A stretch of 64,000 bases of DNA from Allokutzneria sp. NRRL B-24872. Its GTDB lineage: Bacteria; Actinomycetota; Actinomycetes; Mycobacteriales; Pseudonocardiaceae. The DNA is taken from the NCBI RefSeq assembly GCF_002155965.1, contig NZ_MUMH01000020.1:1-64000 (forward strand), written 5' to 3'. Made by a program: the position numbers and the translations under genes. The stretch's first letter is position 1. Every line of letters starts with the position of its first letter. Under the pieces are notes generated by a model. It searched no databases. It worked only from the letters and a program-made list of their open reading frames with translations, and had not been told where the DNA came from. Below are positions 16,869-25,429 of the stretch, piece by piece.

Positions 16869-16872
16869 AGTG

Positions 16873-17112
16873 ATGAAGCTGAAACGATGGGGCCTGATCT
16901 CGCAGGGGCGCCATCAAAGCGCGGAGGTCGCTGCCGCCCTGGCACGAGCCAAGAAGCTCGGGTGCGACGTGACGCCGAGCAGGAACGGTCACCGCTGGGG
17001 CTGGGTGATCTGCTGTACGTGCGGGAAGAACATTACGGTGCACTGCACACCCAAGAACCCGGGTGACCAAGCCAAGCGCATCAACGAGTTCGTTCGTAGC
17101 CATCAGCATTGA
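16873..17112 (+). CDS. Small HicA-like protein with cysteine motif
   Basis: A 79-residue basic protein. The order of an N-terminal helix, a KKLGCDVTPSRNGHRWGWVI strand region with a glycine-histidine pair, a Cys-Cys-x-Cys insert and a C-terminal helix (QAKRINEFVRSH) resembles the small double-stranded-RNA-binding fold of HicA mRNA interferases, with the His in the expected place. The cysteines (CCTCGKNITVHC) are unusual and could bind zinc. The next gene, 14 bases downstream, encodes an HTH protein, so a toxin-antitoxin-like pair is plausible. This is inference from pattern, not a proven family match. The start could also be the GTG at 16870. Confidence 0.5.
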   Translation: MKLKRWGLISQGRHQSAEVAAALARAKKLGCDVTPSRNGHRWGWVICCTCGKNITVHCTPKNPGDQAKRINEFVRSHQH

Positions 17113-17126
17113 AGGAAGCGCACCTG

Positions 17127-17681
17127 ATGCCCGAGTGGAGCTTCACTCTGCTTGTCAATCAGCCCCTCACTCCCGAGCAGGCCGACGCGTTCGACCACTG
17201 TGACGCCTTCGGCGACGGATCGGTGTCCTACATGCTCGGCCCAGCGAAGCCAGAGCAGTACCCGGTCCGAAGCGACCCTGCCGACTTGATACAGCTGTGG
17301 TGCGACGTCGAAGCTCCGACGTTGTTGGATGCCGTAGCTCAAACTGCCCGCAACGTCCGGCTCATCCCGGGCCTGCGCGCGGTGGGCGCCGCGCACAAGG
17401 ACACCGTCACCCTCGGCGACGCGGCGCAGCGCTGCGATCGCGACTACGAATCCCTGGTGCAACTATCTCAAGAGGACGAACGGTTTCCGGAGCCGTTGGA
17501 AACTGAAGGAACCGTCTTCTACTCGTGGCTGCACATCGCGGACTACCTGCGCCGCCTCGGCGACGACGTCCCACACACTCCCCGCGAACTCGTCATCGCC
17601 GACCGCGCGCTGCGACTCGTCGAAGACCTCCGAGGAACCGACGTACAACCCGGAGCACTGCGCGCCCTCGGCCTACCGTAG
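17127..17681 (+). CDS. HTH protein with N-terminal ferredoxin-like domain, partner of the small HicA-like gene
   Basis: A 184-residue protein. The N-terminal 90 residues look like a small alpha/beta domain (WSFTLLVNQPLTPEQADAF, then TLLDAVAQTARNVRLIPGL). The middle holds an AlpA/MerR-like helix-turn-helix (TLGDAAQRCDRDYESLVQLS) followed by FYSWLHIADYLRRLG, an arrangement common in actinomycete DNA-binding proteins. As the second gene of a two-gene unit it may be the antitoxin and autoregulator. AAGGAAG precedes the ATG. The last nine bases overlap the convergent rhamnosidase gene. Confidence 0.7.
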   Translation: MPEWSFTLLVNQPLTPEQADAFDHCDAFGDGSVSYMLGPAKPEQYPVRSDPADLIQLWCDVEAPTLLDAVAQTARNVRLIPGLRAVGAAHKDTVTLGDAAQRCDRDYESLVQLSQEDERFPEPLETEGTVFYSWLHIADYLRRLGDDVPHTPRELVIADRALRLVEDLRGTDVQPGALRALGLP

Positions 17682-20378
17682 AGCCTCGGCCAAGCGCTGG
17701 GCGAGTTCCTGGCCGTTGGTGTGTTCGAGGGTGGACACGAGGATCTTCGGCAGGTCCTCGGCGGGGCGGTCGAAGTCGCGGGACAGCGCCCGCCCCAACG
17801 CGGGAGCGTCGGCGACGACCTTGAGGTCCACGGCGGTGTCCACGAGTGCGGCCCACACCCTGGGGTCGTCAACGGCGTCGCGGACGGTCCGAATGCTGTG
17901 CGGCACAACAGGATCGGGAACCTGCCAGCGGTGGGGTCCAGGGCCGACCCCCTCCGATGTCGCCGAGCCCGGGACGTGGACGGTCGCGGTCGCGCCGTCG
18001 GGAACTTCGACCTCCAACGTAAACGTGCCACTTTCTCGTTGCCACGCAACGGAAGCGCGGCCGTAGGGCGTCTCGTGCTGAGCTGAGGCGTGGGTTAGAC
18101 CGCCGCCGAGCAGCGGGCGCACCAGCAGTGATCGGTACCCGGGCGAGCCGGGGGCGAGACCGGCGACCGTCCGGTGCAACCAGTCGGCGACGGCGCCGAG
18201 CGCGTAGTGGTTGAAGGAGGTCATCTCGCCGGGGTTGATCGTGCCGTCCGGGAGCATGCTGTCCCACCGCTCCCAGATCGTGGTCGCCCCCATCGTGACC
18301 GGGTACAGCCACGACGGGCAGCCGCGCTCCAGCAGGAGCCGGTACGCCACCTGGGGTTGCCCTGCCAGGCACAGCGCGTCAGCGATGATCGGCGTTCCGA
18401 CGAAGCCCGTCGCGATGCGGAAACCGTTGGCGCGCACGAGATCTGCCAGCCGAGCGCCCGCTCCGGCGCGCTGCTCCGCGGTGGGCAGGAGATCCCAGAC
18501 CAGCCCCATCGCGTACGCGGTGGGCGCGTCGCTGACCATCCGACCGGACGGGGTCACGTAGGCGTCGGCGAAGGCTGCTCGGACCGCAGCCGCCAGAGAG
18601 CCGTACGAATGCGCTTCGTCCTGGCGGCCAAGGACTTCAGCCGCTCGCGCAACAATCGATGCCGAGTACGCGAAGTGCGCTGTCGCCACGATGTCGTGAT
18701 CGGTCTTCGCGGCGAACGGGTTCTCCGGCGGAGCGGCCGGGTCGAGCCAGTCACCGAACTGGAAACCGCCGGACCAGATGAAGCCCGGACCGGCGAGCGC
18801 GGCCTGGCGGTCGACCCACGCGCGCATGCTGGCGAACTGGTCGGCGAGCACGCGGACGTCGCCGTAGCGCTCGTACAGCGTCCACGGCACGACCGTTGCG
18901 GCGTCACCCCACGCAGCGGCGCTCGGCGCGTGCTCGCGCAGCACGTCAGGGATCACGAAGGGAACACAACCGTTGTCGTACTGGTCAGCCGCGAGGTCGC
19001 GCAGCCAAGAGGTGAGGAAACCAGCGCTGTCGGCAAGGAAGGACGCGGTCGGGCCGAAGACCTGGATGTCACCAGTCCACCCGAGCCGCTCATCGCGCTG
19101 CGGGCAATCCGTTGGCACATCGAGGAAGTTGCCGCGCATCGCCCGGCGAACGTTGTCGTGCAACGCCTCAAGATCGGGCTCCGAGCAGCTGAACCATCCC
19201 GTGGCGGGCAGATCCGACGACAGCACAACGGCTTCGAGATCAGCGGCGTCGAGCGAGTCCACGCCGTCGACCTCGGCGTAGCGGAAGCCGTGGAAGGTCA
19301 GCGACGGCTCGCACACCGCGTCCGTGTCGCCCGGCAGGAGATAGTGGTCGGTGGCCAGAGCGGAGCGCAGCGGCCTGGTACCGAGTTCGCCGTGTTCGAG
19401 CACTTCGGCGTGCCGCACGGTGACCCGCGTAGTCCCCGCGCGGACGTGAAGCCGAACCCAGCCGACAAGGTTCTCGCCGAAGTCCACGAGGAGCTTGCCT
19501 GAAGGCGATCTGGTGACCGAGACGGCGGGAACCGTTGCCACGGCGCGCACCGGCGGCCCGAGCGGCACTTCGAGGCGGCTCAGGTCGAAGTCGAGCACGT
19601 CCACGGTGTCCACAGTGGACTCTGGCGCGCGCAGATCCGTTGTTTGACCGTCGTAGAGGTCGTCGGCGGTGACGTGGCTCGACCGCGCGGTCCACGTGGC
19701 GTCGCTGCCGAAGACGTGCTCCGAGCCGTCTTCGCACGTGACTTCGAGCTGAGCGAGCAGGGCCAGCCGATCGCCGTAGTGGGCGCGCTCGCCCTGCCAC
19801 CCGAGCCGACCGCGATACCACCCGTTGCCGAGCAGCACCTCGATGTCGTTGTCCCCGCTGGACAACAGCGACGTCACATCGTGCGTGCGGTAGCGGAGGC
19901 GGTGCCCGTAGGAGGTCCAGCCCGGGTCGAGCTGGATGTCACCGACGCGCGATCCGTTGATCGAGGCAACGTGCACGCCGAGCGAGGTCATGTGCAGGCG
20001 CGCACGAACTGCCTTGCCGGGCAAGGAAATCCGGCCGCTGACCAGTGGAGCGGGGTCGCCGACCCGGCCGATCGCGCTGGGCGAGACGAACCGCGCCGAC
20101 CAATCCGAAGGGCTCAGCAAGGGAGTCTCGAACTCGACCGGCTCGCCGCCGTCCACGCGCAGGCTGCCCCGGAAGCGCGAGCCCAGTGGCGGGAACGGCC
20201 ACGGCACCAGCACCCGCTCGGCGCCGTCGAGGCGGTGGCGGCTGACCTGACCGGAGGAGTCGGTCAGCTCCAGCTCAGTCGCGCTCCCCTGCCAGCTCAA
20301 CCGGGGTTCGGGGGTGCCGACGACCACGGGGCCACGGCGCGGGAGGTGCTCGAAGCGGACGGCACTCGGTTCAGCCAT
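17673..20378 (-). CDS. GH78 alpha-L-rhamnosidase
   Basis: A 901-residue family GH78 enzyme that would release terminal alpha-L-rhamnose. N-terminal beta-sandwich modules (about 1-330; VHVASINGSRVGDIQLDPGW) precede the (alpha/alpha)6 catalytic domain. The family's acidic catalytic segment TDCPQRDERLGWTGD lies near residues 420-433, with further motifs GGFQFGDWLDP and TSFNHYALGAVADWL. A beta-sandwich tail follows. No signal peptide is seen, so intracellular action on imported rhamnosides is likely. A GGAGG site precedes the ATG. It is divergent from the LacI-family regulator and has a LacI-type operator 19 bases upstream of its start. Confidence 0.93.
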   Translation of the reverse strand: MAEPSAVRFEHLPRRGPVVVGTPEPRLSWQGSATELELTDSSGQVSRHRLDGAERVLVPWPFPPLGSRFRGSLRVDGGEPVEFETPLLSPSDWSARFVSPSAIGRVGDPAPLVSGRISLPGKAVRARLHMTSLGVHVASINGSRVGDIQLDPGWTSYGHRLRYRTHDVTSLLSSGDNDIEVLLGNGWYRGRLGWQGERAHYGDRLALLAQLEVTCEDGSEHVFGSDATWTARSSHVTADDLYDGQTTDLRAPESTVDTVDVLDFDLSRLEVPLGPPVRAVATVPAVSVTRSPSGKLLVDFGENLVGWVRLHVRAGTTRVTVRHAEVLEHGELGTRPLRSALATDHYLLPGDTDAVCEPSLTFHGFRYAEVDGVDSLDAADLEAVVLSSDLPATGWFSCSEPDLEALHDNVRRAMRGNFLDVPTDCPQRDERLGWTGDIQVFGPTASFLADSAGFLTSWLRDLAADQYDNGCVPFVIPDVLREHAPSAAAWGDAATVVPWTLYERYGDVRVLADQFASMRAWVDRQAALAGPGFIWSGGFQFGDWLDPAAPPENPFAAKTDHDIVATAHFAYSASIVARAAEVLGRQDEAHSYGSLAAAVRAAFADAYVTPSGRMVSDAPTAYAMGLVWDLLPTAEQRAGAGARLADLVRANGFRIATGFVGTPIIADALCLAGQPQVAYRLLLERGCPSWLYPVTMGATTIWERWDSMLPDGTINPGEMTSFNHYALGAVADWLHRTVAGLAPGSPGYRSLLVRPLLGGGLTHASAQHETPYGRASVAWQRESGTFTLEVEVPDGATATVHVPGSATSEGVGPGPHRWQVPDPVVPHSIRTVRDAVDDPRVWAALVDTAVDLKVVADAPALGRALSRDFDRPAEDLPKILVSTLEHTNGQELAQRLAEALR
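19608..19620. repeat. GTCCACWGTGGAC palindrome, copy 1
   Basis: Exact 13-bp palindrome (central A) inside the GH78 gene, one of six exact copies in this window. In the gene's frame it encodes Ser-Thr-Val-Asp. Confidence 0.8.
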
Positions 20379-20397
20379 GAACTCGCCTCCGGCGCGT

Positions 20398-20409
20398 TGG
20401 AACGTTTCA
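20398..20409. promoter_or_regulatory. LacI-type operator between rhamnosidase and lacI-family gene
   Basis: TGGAACGTTTCA matches TGAAACGTTTCA at 11 of 12 positions and extends as TTGGAACGTTTCAA. It lies between the divergent GH78 and LacI-family genes and fits autoregulation plus control of the rhamnosidase. Confidence 0.75.
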
Positions 20410-20497
20410 AATCGTGGGTGTGACGGTACGATGGCCGAGCGCGACCGTCAAACATCGGCTGGTCCGCACGGTTCAGGGGTTCGAGTCAGGGGGCGGC

Positions 20498-21526
20498 GTG
20501 GCGGGTCCGGGAGCACCGAGCATGAAGGACGTCGCGGCGCGCGCCGGGGTGTCGCTCGGCACCGTGTCCAACGTCCTCAACAAGCCGGACCGGGTCAGTG
20601 TGCAGACCCGCGACCGCGTGCGCGCCGCCATCGAGCAGCTCGGCTTCGTCCGCAACGAGACCGCGCGCCAACTGCGCTCCGGGCACAGCAGGACGCTGGC
20701 CTACGTGGCACTGGATTCCGGCAACCCGTTCTTCACCGACGTGGCAGAGGGCGTGCAGGACGCCGCCGAGGCCGCCGGGCTCGCGGTGTTCCTGTGCAAC
20801 AGCCGCGAGGACGGCGGACGGCAGGACTTCTACCTCGACATGCTTGAGCAGCAACGGGTCGAGGGCATCCTGATCACCCCGACCGACAACGCCACCGACC
20901 GGCTCGACCGGGTGCGCGGGCGCGGCATCCCGGTCGTGGTGGTCGACCGCGACGCGGGCCCGGACTTCTGCTCGGTGACCGTGGACGACGTCGCTGGCGG
21001 GGAGCTGGCCGCGACGCACCTGCTGGAGGCGGGCCACCGCAAGATCGCCTACATCGGCGGCCCGCTCACCATCGGCCAGGCCGCCGACCGCCTGACCGGC
21101 GCGCGCAAGGCCGTCGCCGCGGTCCCCGGCGCCGAGCTGGTCGTGCTGGAGACCGCCGCGCTCAACGTCGCCGAGGGCCGCCGTGCCGGCGAGCGCCTGG
21201 CCGGGCTCCCCGGCTCGCGCCGCCCCACCGCCGCGTTCTGCGCCAACGACCTGCTCGCGCTCGGGCTGTTGCAGCGCATGGTGCGGCTCGGCCTCGACGT
21301 GCCGGGCGACCTGGCGATCGTGGGCTACGACGACATCGAGTTCGCCGGAGCCGCCGCTGTTCCGCTGACCTCCGTCAGCCAGCCCCGCCACCTGCTCGGG
21401 CGCACGGCGGCGGAGCTGTTGCTGACCGAGGCCGCGGACTCCGCCGAGGGCCACGAGCACCGCCAGGTCGTCTTCTCTCCCGAACTCGTCGTCCGCGCCT
21501 CAACAGCCCTCCGCACCACCCCCTAG
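20498..21526 (+). CDS. LacI-family regulator, probable rhamnose regulator
   Basis: A 342-residue LacI/GalR-type protein. The N-terminal helix-turn-helix reads MKDVAARAGVSLGTVSNVLN, the hinge and periplasmic-binding-like sensor domain follow (ILITPTDNATDRLDRV, RKIAYIGGP, DDIEFAGAAAVPLTSV). Of the possible starts, the GTG at 20498 follows a G-rich AGGGGG site; ATG 20522 is a shorter alternative. It is divergent from the GH78 rhamnosidase, and similar operators occur here and in the rhaI/transporter region, so it is the best candidate for the repressor of all rhamnose genes in the window. Confidence 0.9.
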   Translation: MAGPGAPSMKDVAARAGVSLGTVSNVLNKPDRVSVQTRDRVRAAIEQLGFVRNETARQLRSGHSRTLAYVALDSGNPFFTDVAEGVQDAAEAAGLAVFLCNSREDGGRQDFYLDMLEQQRVEGILITPTDNATDRLDRVRGRGIPVVVVDRDAGPDFCSVTVDDVAGGELAATHLLEAGHRKIAYIGGPLTIGQAADRLTGARKAVAAVPGAELVVLETAALNVAEGRRAGERLAGLPGSRRPTAAFCANDLLALGLLQRMVRLGLDVPGDLAIVGYDDIEFAGAAAVPLTSVSQPRHLLGRTAAELLLTEAADSAEGHEHRQVVFSPELVVRASTALRTTP

Positions 21527-21900
21527 AACATGGTGTTGTCGTTGGCGGAGTGCTCGGGGATGTCCTGCACGACGTCCCAGTGCTCAATGATCCGGTCACC
21601 CTCGAAGCGCACGATGTCCACGATCGCCGAGCCCCTGCTCTCCGGCGTCAAGCGCATGTGGCCGTGCACGATCACGTAGTCCCCGTCAGCGAGCACGCGC
21701 TTGAAGGCCAGGCGCAACAAGGGGAACTGGTCGACGAAATCACGAAGGAAGCGACCGGAGGCGGTGGCCCCGGAGGGTGCGTGCGGGTTGTGCTGGACGT
21801 AGTCGGGGTGCAGGTGGACGGCAGCGGCCTCCTCGGGGCGCTTCTCGTTGAACGCCAGGTTGAGGAAGTCCTGGACAGCCTTCTTGTTCGCTTCGCTCAT
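21523..21900 (-). CDS. NTF2-like (SnoaL-type) protein
   Basis: A 125-residue protein with the cone-shaped NTF2-like fold of SnoaL-type proteins: an N-terminal helix (KKAVQDFLNLAFN), DYVQHNPHAPSG, and the strands VIVHGHMRLTPES and GDRIIEHWDVVQDIP. Such proteins are cyclases, isomerases or stress proteins of unknown substrate. AAGGA precedes the ATG. The gene ends overlapping the convergent LacI-family gene by four bases and follows an SDR gene on the same strand, with which it is probably cotranscribed. Confidence 0.85.
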   Translation of the reverse strand: MSEANKKAVQDFLNLAFNEKRPEEAAAVHLHPDYVQHNPHAPSGATASGRFLRDFVDQFPLLRLAFKRVLADGDYVIVHGHMRLTPESRGSAIVDIVRFEGDRIIEHWDVVQDIPEHSANDNTMF

Positions 21901-21920
21901 GCGCAGTCCTTCGACAGGGG

Positions 21921-22649
21921 TCACCACGGGACGACGGCGTCGTCGCCCCAGAACTCGCCGGTGGGACCGTCCGCGCCGAGCAGCGCGAGCCGCAGCGGTG
22001 CGACGGCGCCGTCGACGGGGGTCCGCTCGCCACGGGGGAACGGGGACGCGGTGTTGAGGTCGGTCGCGACGAGGCCGGGGTTGGCCGCGTTCACCAGGAT
22101 TCCGTCCTGCCGCAACGCGTTCGCGTAGAGCAGGGTGATCGAGTTCAGCGCGGCCTTCGACGAGCTGTAGGCGAGCATGCCGCGCGAAGCGATCGGGTTG
22201 CCGGGATCGCTGAGCAAGTGAAACGAGCCCAGCGGGCTGGACATGTTGACCACGCGTCCTGTGGGCGCGCGCCGCAGCAGCGGAACGCACGCCCGCGTCA
22301 CGGTGACGACGCCGAAGACGTTGACCTCGTACGCCTCGCGCAGGAGTTCCGGGCCGAGGTCGGGCACCGAGACGCCCCATTCGACGGCCACGCCCGCGTT
22401 GTTGACGAGCACGTCGAGCCGCCCGCACTCCGCCTCGATCACCGCGACCGCACTGTCCACTTCGGACTGATCGGTCACGTCGAGCCGGAGCGCTCTGACG
22501 TCGCCGGTCAGCTCGTCGGCGGCGCGTTGCCCCAGTTCGAGGTCGCGCGCCCCCAGGTAGACGGTCATTCCCTCGGCCGCGAGACCGCGCGCGATCTCCT
22601 TGCCGATCCCCTTGTTGGCGCCGGTCACCAGCGCGACTTCTCCGCTCAT
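21921..22649 (-). CDS. Short-chain dehydrogenase/reductase
   Basis: A 242-residue classical SDR. The coenzyme motif TGANKGIG is at the N-terminus, then NNAG, and the catalytic Tyr-Lys pair as YSSSKAALN. It resembles carbonyl-reductase-like SDRs that use NADPH. It is divergent from a LysR regulator whose gene starts 70 bases away and is followed after 20 bases by the NTF2-like gene; the LysR protein probably controls both. Substrate unknown. Confidence 0.9.
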   Translation of the reverse strand: MSGEVALVTGANKGIGKEIARGLAAEGMTVYLGARDLELGQRAADELTGDVRALRLDVTDQSEVDSAVAVIEAECGRLDVLVNNAGVAVEWGVSVPDLGPELLREAYEVNVFGVVTVTRACVPLLRRAPTGRVVNMSSPLGSFHLLSDPGNPIASRGMLAYSSSKAALNSITLLYANALRQDGILVNAANPGLVATDLNTASPFPRGERTPVDGAVAPLRLALLGADGPTGEFWGDDAVVPW

Positions 22650-22719
22650 GCGCTCACTCCACCAGCGGCGGGGCGCTCCGGGGAAAGACCACTTCGGTCC
22701 TTGCTTATACCCTGGAGGT

Positions 22720-23625
22720 ATGACGGATGTGGAGGTGCGGGAGCTGCGGTACTTCCGCGCGGTCGCCGACGAGCTGAACTTCTCCAGGGCGGCGCTGCGG
22801 CTCGGTATCGCCCAACCGCCGTTGTCTCGGGCGATCCGCCAGCTCGAACGCCGCGTGGGCGTGCAGCTGTTCGTCCGCGACACCCGCCAGGTCGCGCTCA
22901 CTCCGGCGGGGCACGCACTGCTCGCGGAGACCGGGCGGGTGTTCGACGCGGTGTCGGCGGCCGTGCACAGGACGCGCCGCGCGGGTCAGACGACGCCGTC
23001 GGTGGTGGTGACCGCGAAGGCCGGAGTAGCGACGGAACTGCTTCGCCGCGTCGTTCGCGCGTACGCGGAAGTGCCTGGCGCGCAAGCGGTCGAGATCGTG
23101 GTGAGCGGCTACGGCGAGCAGACGGCGATGCTCCGCGACGGGCGCGCGGACCTGGCCCTCATCGGCTCCCCCGCCGACCACTCGGGCTTCGACACCGAGC
23201 ACCTGGCGAGCGAGCCGAGGGTGGCCGCGCTGCCGGTCGGGCACGAGCTGGCCGACCGGGAGTCGTTGCGCTGCAAGGACCTCATCGGCCAGCCGATGTC
23301 GCAGTGGCCAGAAGCCTCGCACGCCGACCGCGTGTACTGGGCGGGCCGCGACCACGACCTGCCGACGGGCGGCCCGGAGATCCACGACAACTCGCAGCTG
23401 CTGGAGAACGTGGCGCTCGGCCAGACCGTCGCGCTCATCCCCCGCTCGCTCGCCGAGCACACACCGCGCCCGGACATCGTCTACCGGCCCGTGCTCGACG
23501 CGAGCCCTTACACGACGGTGATCGCGTGGCCCTCGGGCTCGACCGCGCCGTGGATCGCGCGCTTCGTCCAGCTCGCGTGCACTCAGGTCGTGACGACGGT
23601 GATCGACGGCCCTTCCTCGCCGTAG
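22720..23625 (+). CDS. LysR-family transcriptional regulator
   Basis: A LysR-type protein of up to 301 residues: winged helix (LRYFRAVADELNFSRAALRL, then GIAQPPLSRAIRQLERRVGV) and substrate-binding domain. The GGAGG motif at 22714 leaves only one base before ATG 22720, too close for normal initiation; GTG 22729, three codons on, is a better-spaced start and gives the usual short LysR N-terminus. Divergent from the SDR gene, its likely target. The 3' end overlaps the convergent secreted-protein gene by 43 bases. Confidence 0.9.
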   Translation: MTDVEVRELRYFRAVADELNFSRAALRLGIAQPPLSRAIRQLERRVGVQLFVRDTRQVALTPAGHALLAETGRVFDAVSAAVHRTRRAGQTTPSVVVTAKAGVATELLRRVVRAYAEVPGAQAVEIVVSGYGEQTAMLRDGRADLALIGSPADHSGFDTEHLASEPRVAALPVGHELADRESLRCKDLIGQPMSQWPEASHADRVYWAGRDHDLPTGGPEIHDNSQLLENVALGQTVALIPRSLAEHTPRPDIVYRPVLDASPYTTVIAWPSGSTAPWIARFVQLACTQVVTTVIDGPSSP

Positions 23626-24125
23626 CGCGGAACCCAGACCTGGTAGCTCTGCGCGGGAGCTTCGCGCTCGCGCCAGAAACCGCCGATCTTGTGCACGATG
23701 TCCCACCGCACGGTGTAGCTCTCGCGCGGGCGGACGCTGACGCCGCCGGGCGTGGAGTCCACCTCGACGGGACCGTTGCGCGCCTCGGTGACGACGTTGT
23801 TCCACGAGAACGACCACTGGTGCCCCGACCCGCGCTCCACCACGGTGGTCTGCCCGTCGACCTGCGCGCTCATGAACGCCACCCGCGCGGGCTGCTCGAA
23901 GTGCCAGCCGGAGCCGTCGAGGTACTCCGCGGTCAGCACCGTGCTGGCGCGCAGCACGGCGCCGTCGACGCGCACGCACAGCCGCAGGCCGATCCGCGAT
24001 CTCCCGTCCGGTGAGTGGTGGTGCGTCAGAGCGATGGAATCCGTTGGGGTGCAAGCGGAAACCGGAGCGGTCGGCGCTGGGGTGAGCGCCGTGACCATGA
24101 GCATGGCCAGAGCCGTGGCACGCAT
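23583..24125 (-). CDS. Secreted or lipid-anchored protein of unknown function
   Basis: A 180-residue protein with an N-terminal hydrophobic segment (MRATALAMLMVTALTP) ending in a possible lipobox V-S-A-C, which suggests export and perhaps lipid anchoring. The mature part is beta-rich with three further aromatic stretches (GHQWSFSWNNVV, VRWDIVHKIGGFW). No enzyme motif is recognised. It ends in a 43-base overlap with the convergent LysR gene. Confidence 0.7.
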   Translation of the reverse strand: MRATALAMLMVTALTPAPTAPVSACTPTDSIALTHHHSPDGRSRIGLRLCVRVDGAVLRASTVLTAEYLDGSGWHFEQPARVAFMSAQVDGQTTVVERGSGHQWSFSWNNVVTEARNGPVEVDSTPGGVSVRPRESYTVRWDIVHKIGGFWREREAPAQSYQVWVPRYGEEGPSITVVTT

Positions 24126-24228
24126 GAGCACAGGCTCACACGCGAGGGGCGGCGGACGCCCGGCGAACACCCGTCCTGGGTGACCACCGATCGGGACCGC
24201 TCCCCCGCCGAGGGGCCATCCTGGTCAG

Positions 24229-24807
24229 GTGAAGCGTGGACTCGTCGTCAACCTCGTGGCCGCGATCGGTCACCCGCCGCTCGTTCTGTGGCTGGCGCAC
24301 GGAGCCGGCACAACCGTCTCCGTTGTGCTCGTCTACGCGCTCGTCCTGGCGGGCGTCCTGCTGTCGGCCGAGGCGGGTTGGCTGTTCGCCGGGGTGATCG
24401 CGTCGCTGCTCGCGGTCGCGACGACCATCTCCGGCGTCGACGACGACGCCGCGCGCGCACGAGGTGTCCACGCCAGCTGCGTGGTCGTCGGTGTCGAGGA
24501 GCGGGACGAGACGCGGTCGCACACGGGGTCGGACGGCTCGGTCTCGATCAGTACCACGACCGTCCACGACCACCGCCTGCGCTGCGACGGGGTGCCGGTC
24601 GACCTGCTGAGCTGGCCCTCCCGTCTCGCCGAACCAGGTCAGCGCCTGGAGATCGTCCACGACCCGCTGCGCCCCGGAGAACCGGCTCCAGCGAGCGCGG
24701 TGCGCAACCGCGGTGGGTCGCACGGCGTCGCGCTGATCGCCACGGTCCTCGCCGTGGTGTTCCGGGTCGGCGGCGTGCTGCGGCATCGGCGCGCTGAGCT
24801 CAGCTGA
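24229..24807 (+). CDS. Small membrane protein of unknown function
   Basis: A 192-residue protein with two N-terminal hydrophobic segments (about residues 5-25 and 30-68), a soluble middle with ESWP-like polar stretches (LLSWPSRLAEPGQRLEIVHD) and a C-terminal hydrophobic segment (GVALIATVLAVVFRVGGVL). The GTG at 24229 is the most plausible start. The last eight bases overlap the convergent folE gene. It resembles DUF3592-like membrane proteins in layout only; function unknown. Confidence 0.65.
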   Translation: MKRGLVVNLVAAIGHPPLVLWLAHGAGTTVSVVLVYALVLAGVLLSAEAGWLFAGVIASLLAVATTISGVDDDAARARGVHASCVVVGVEERDETRSHTGSDGSVSISTTTVHDHRLRCDGVPVDLLSWPSRLAEPGQRLEIVHDPLRPGEPAPASAVRNRGGSHGVALIATVLAVVFRVGGVLRHRRAELS

Positions 24808-25387
24808 CCCCGGCGAGCGCGAAGAACTCCTGGCGGGAGCGCGGGTCCTCGCGCAGGGCTCCCTGAAGCGCGGAGGTCACGGTCCGCGAGCCGGCGGCGC
24901 GGACCCCGCGCATCGACATGCACATGTGCTCGGCCTCGATCACCACGCCGACACCCTTGGGCGCCAGGTGGTCGCGCAGCCAGTCGGCGACCTGCTTGGT
25001 CAGGCGCTCCTGCACCTGGAGGTCGCGGGCGAACAGCTCGACCACGCGCGCGAGCTTGGACAGGCCGAGGATGCGCTCGCCGGGCAGGTAGCCGACGTGG
25101 GCGACGCCGTGGAAGGGCAGCAGGTGGTGCTCGCACAACGAGTGCACGGGGATCGACCTGGCCAGCACGAGCTCGTCGTAGCCCTCCTCGTTGGGGAAGG
25201 TGGTCAGGTCGAACTCGCGCGGGGTGAGCAGTTCGGAGTAGGCGTGCGCGACCCGTCTCGGTGTGTCGGCCAAGTGCTCCGAGTCCGGATCGCGGCCTAA
25301 CGCGACGAGCAGGTCGGTGACCGCGCGCCGCGCGGCTTCGACGTCGACACCGGTGCGGCCGTGCACCACGCGCAGCTGAGCGGTCAT
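24800..25387 (-). CDS. folE: GTP cyclohydrolase I
   Basis: A 195-residue GTP cyclohydrolase I, which makes 7,8-dihydroneopterin triphosphate for folate and other pterins. The zinc-binding CEHHLLPF motif lies near residue 83 and the second cysteine in AEHMCMSMRGV, and QERLTKQVADWL is also characteristic. A strong AGAAGGAGGAG ribosome site precedes the ATG. It is not in a folate operon here but stands divergent from an HTH regulator with a C-terminal cysteine cluster, which suggests it may be a second, specially regulated copy. Confidence 0.95.
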   Translation of the reverse strand: MTAQLRVVHGRTGVDVEAARRAVTDLLVALGRDPDSEHLADTPRRVAHAYSELLTPREFDLTTFPNEEGYDELVLARSIPVHSLCEHHLLPFHGVAHVGYLPGERILGLSKLARVVELFARDLQVQERLTKQVADWLRDHLAPKGVGVVIEAEHMCMSMRGVRAAGSRTVTSALQGALREDPRSRQEFFALAGVS

Positions 25388-25429
25388 GGGCTCCTCCTTC
25401 TATCGCCAACTCACGCTAACATTAGAAGG

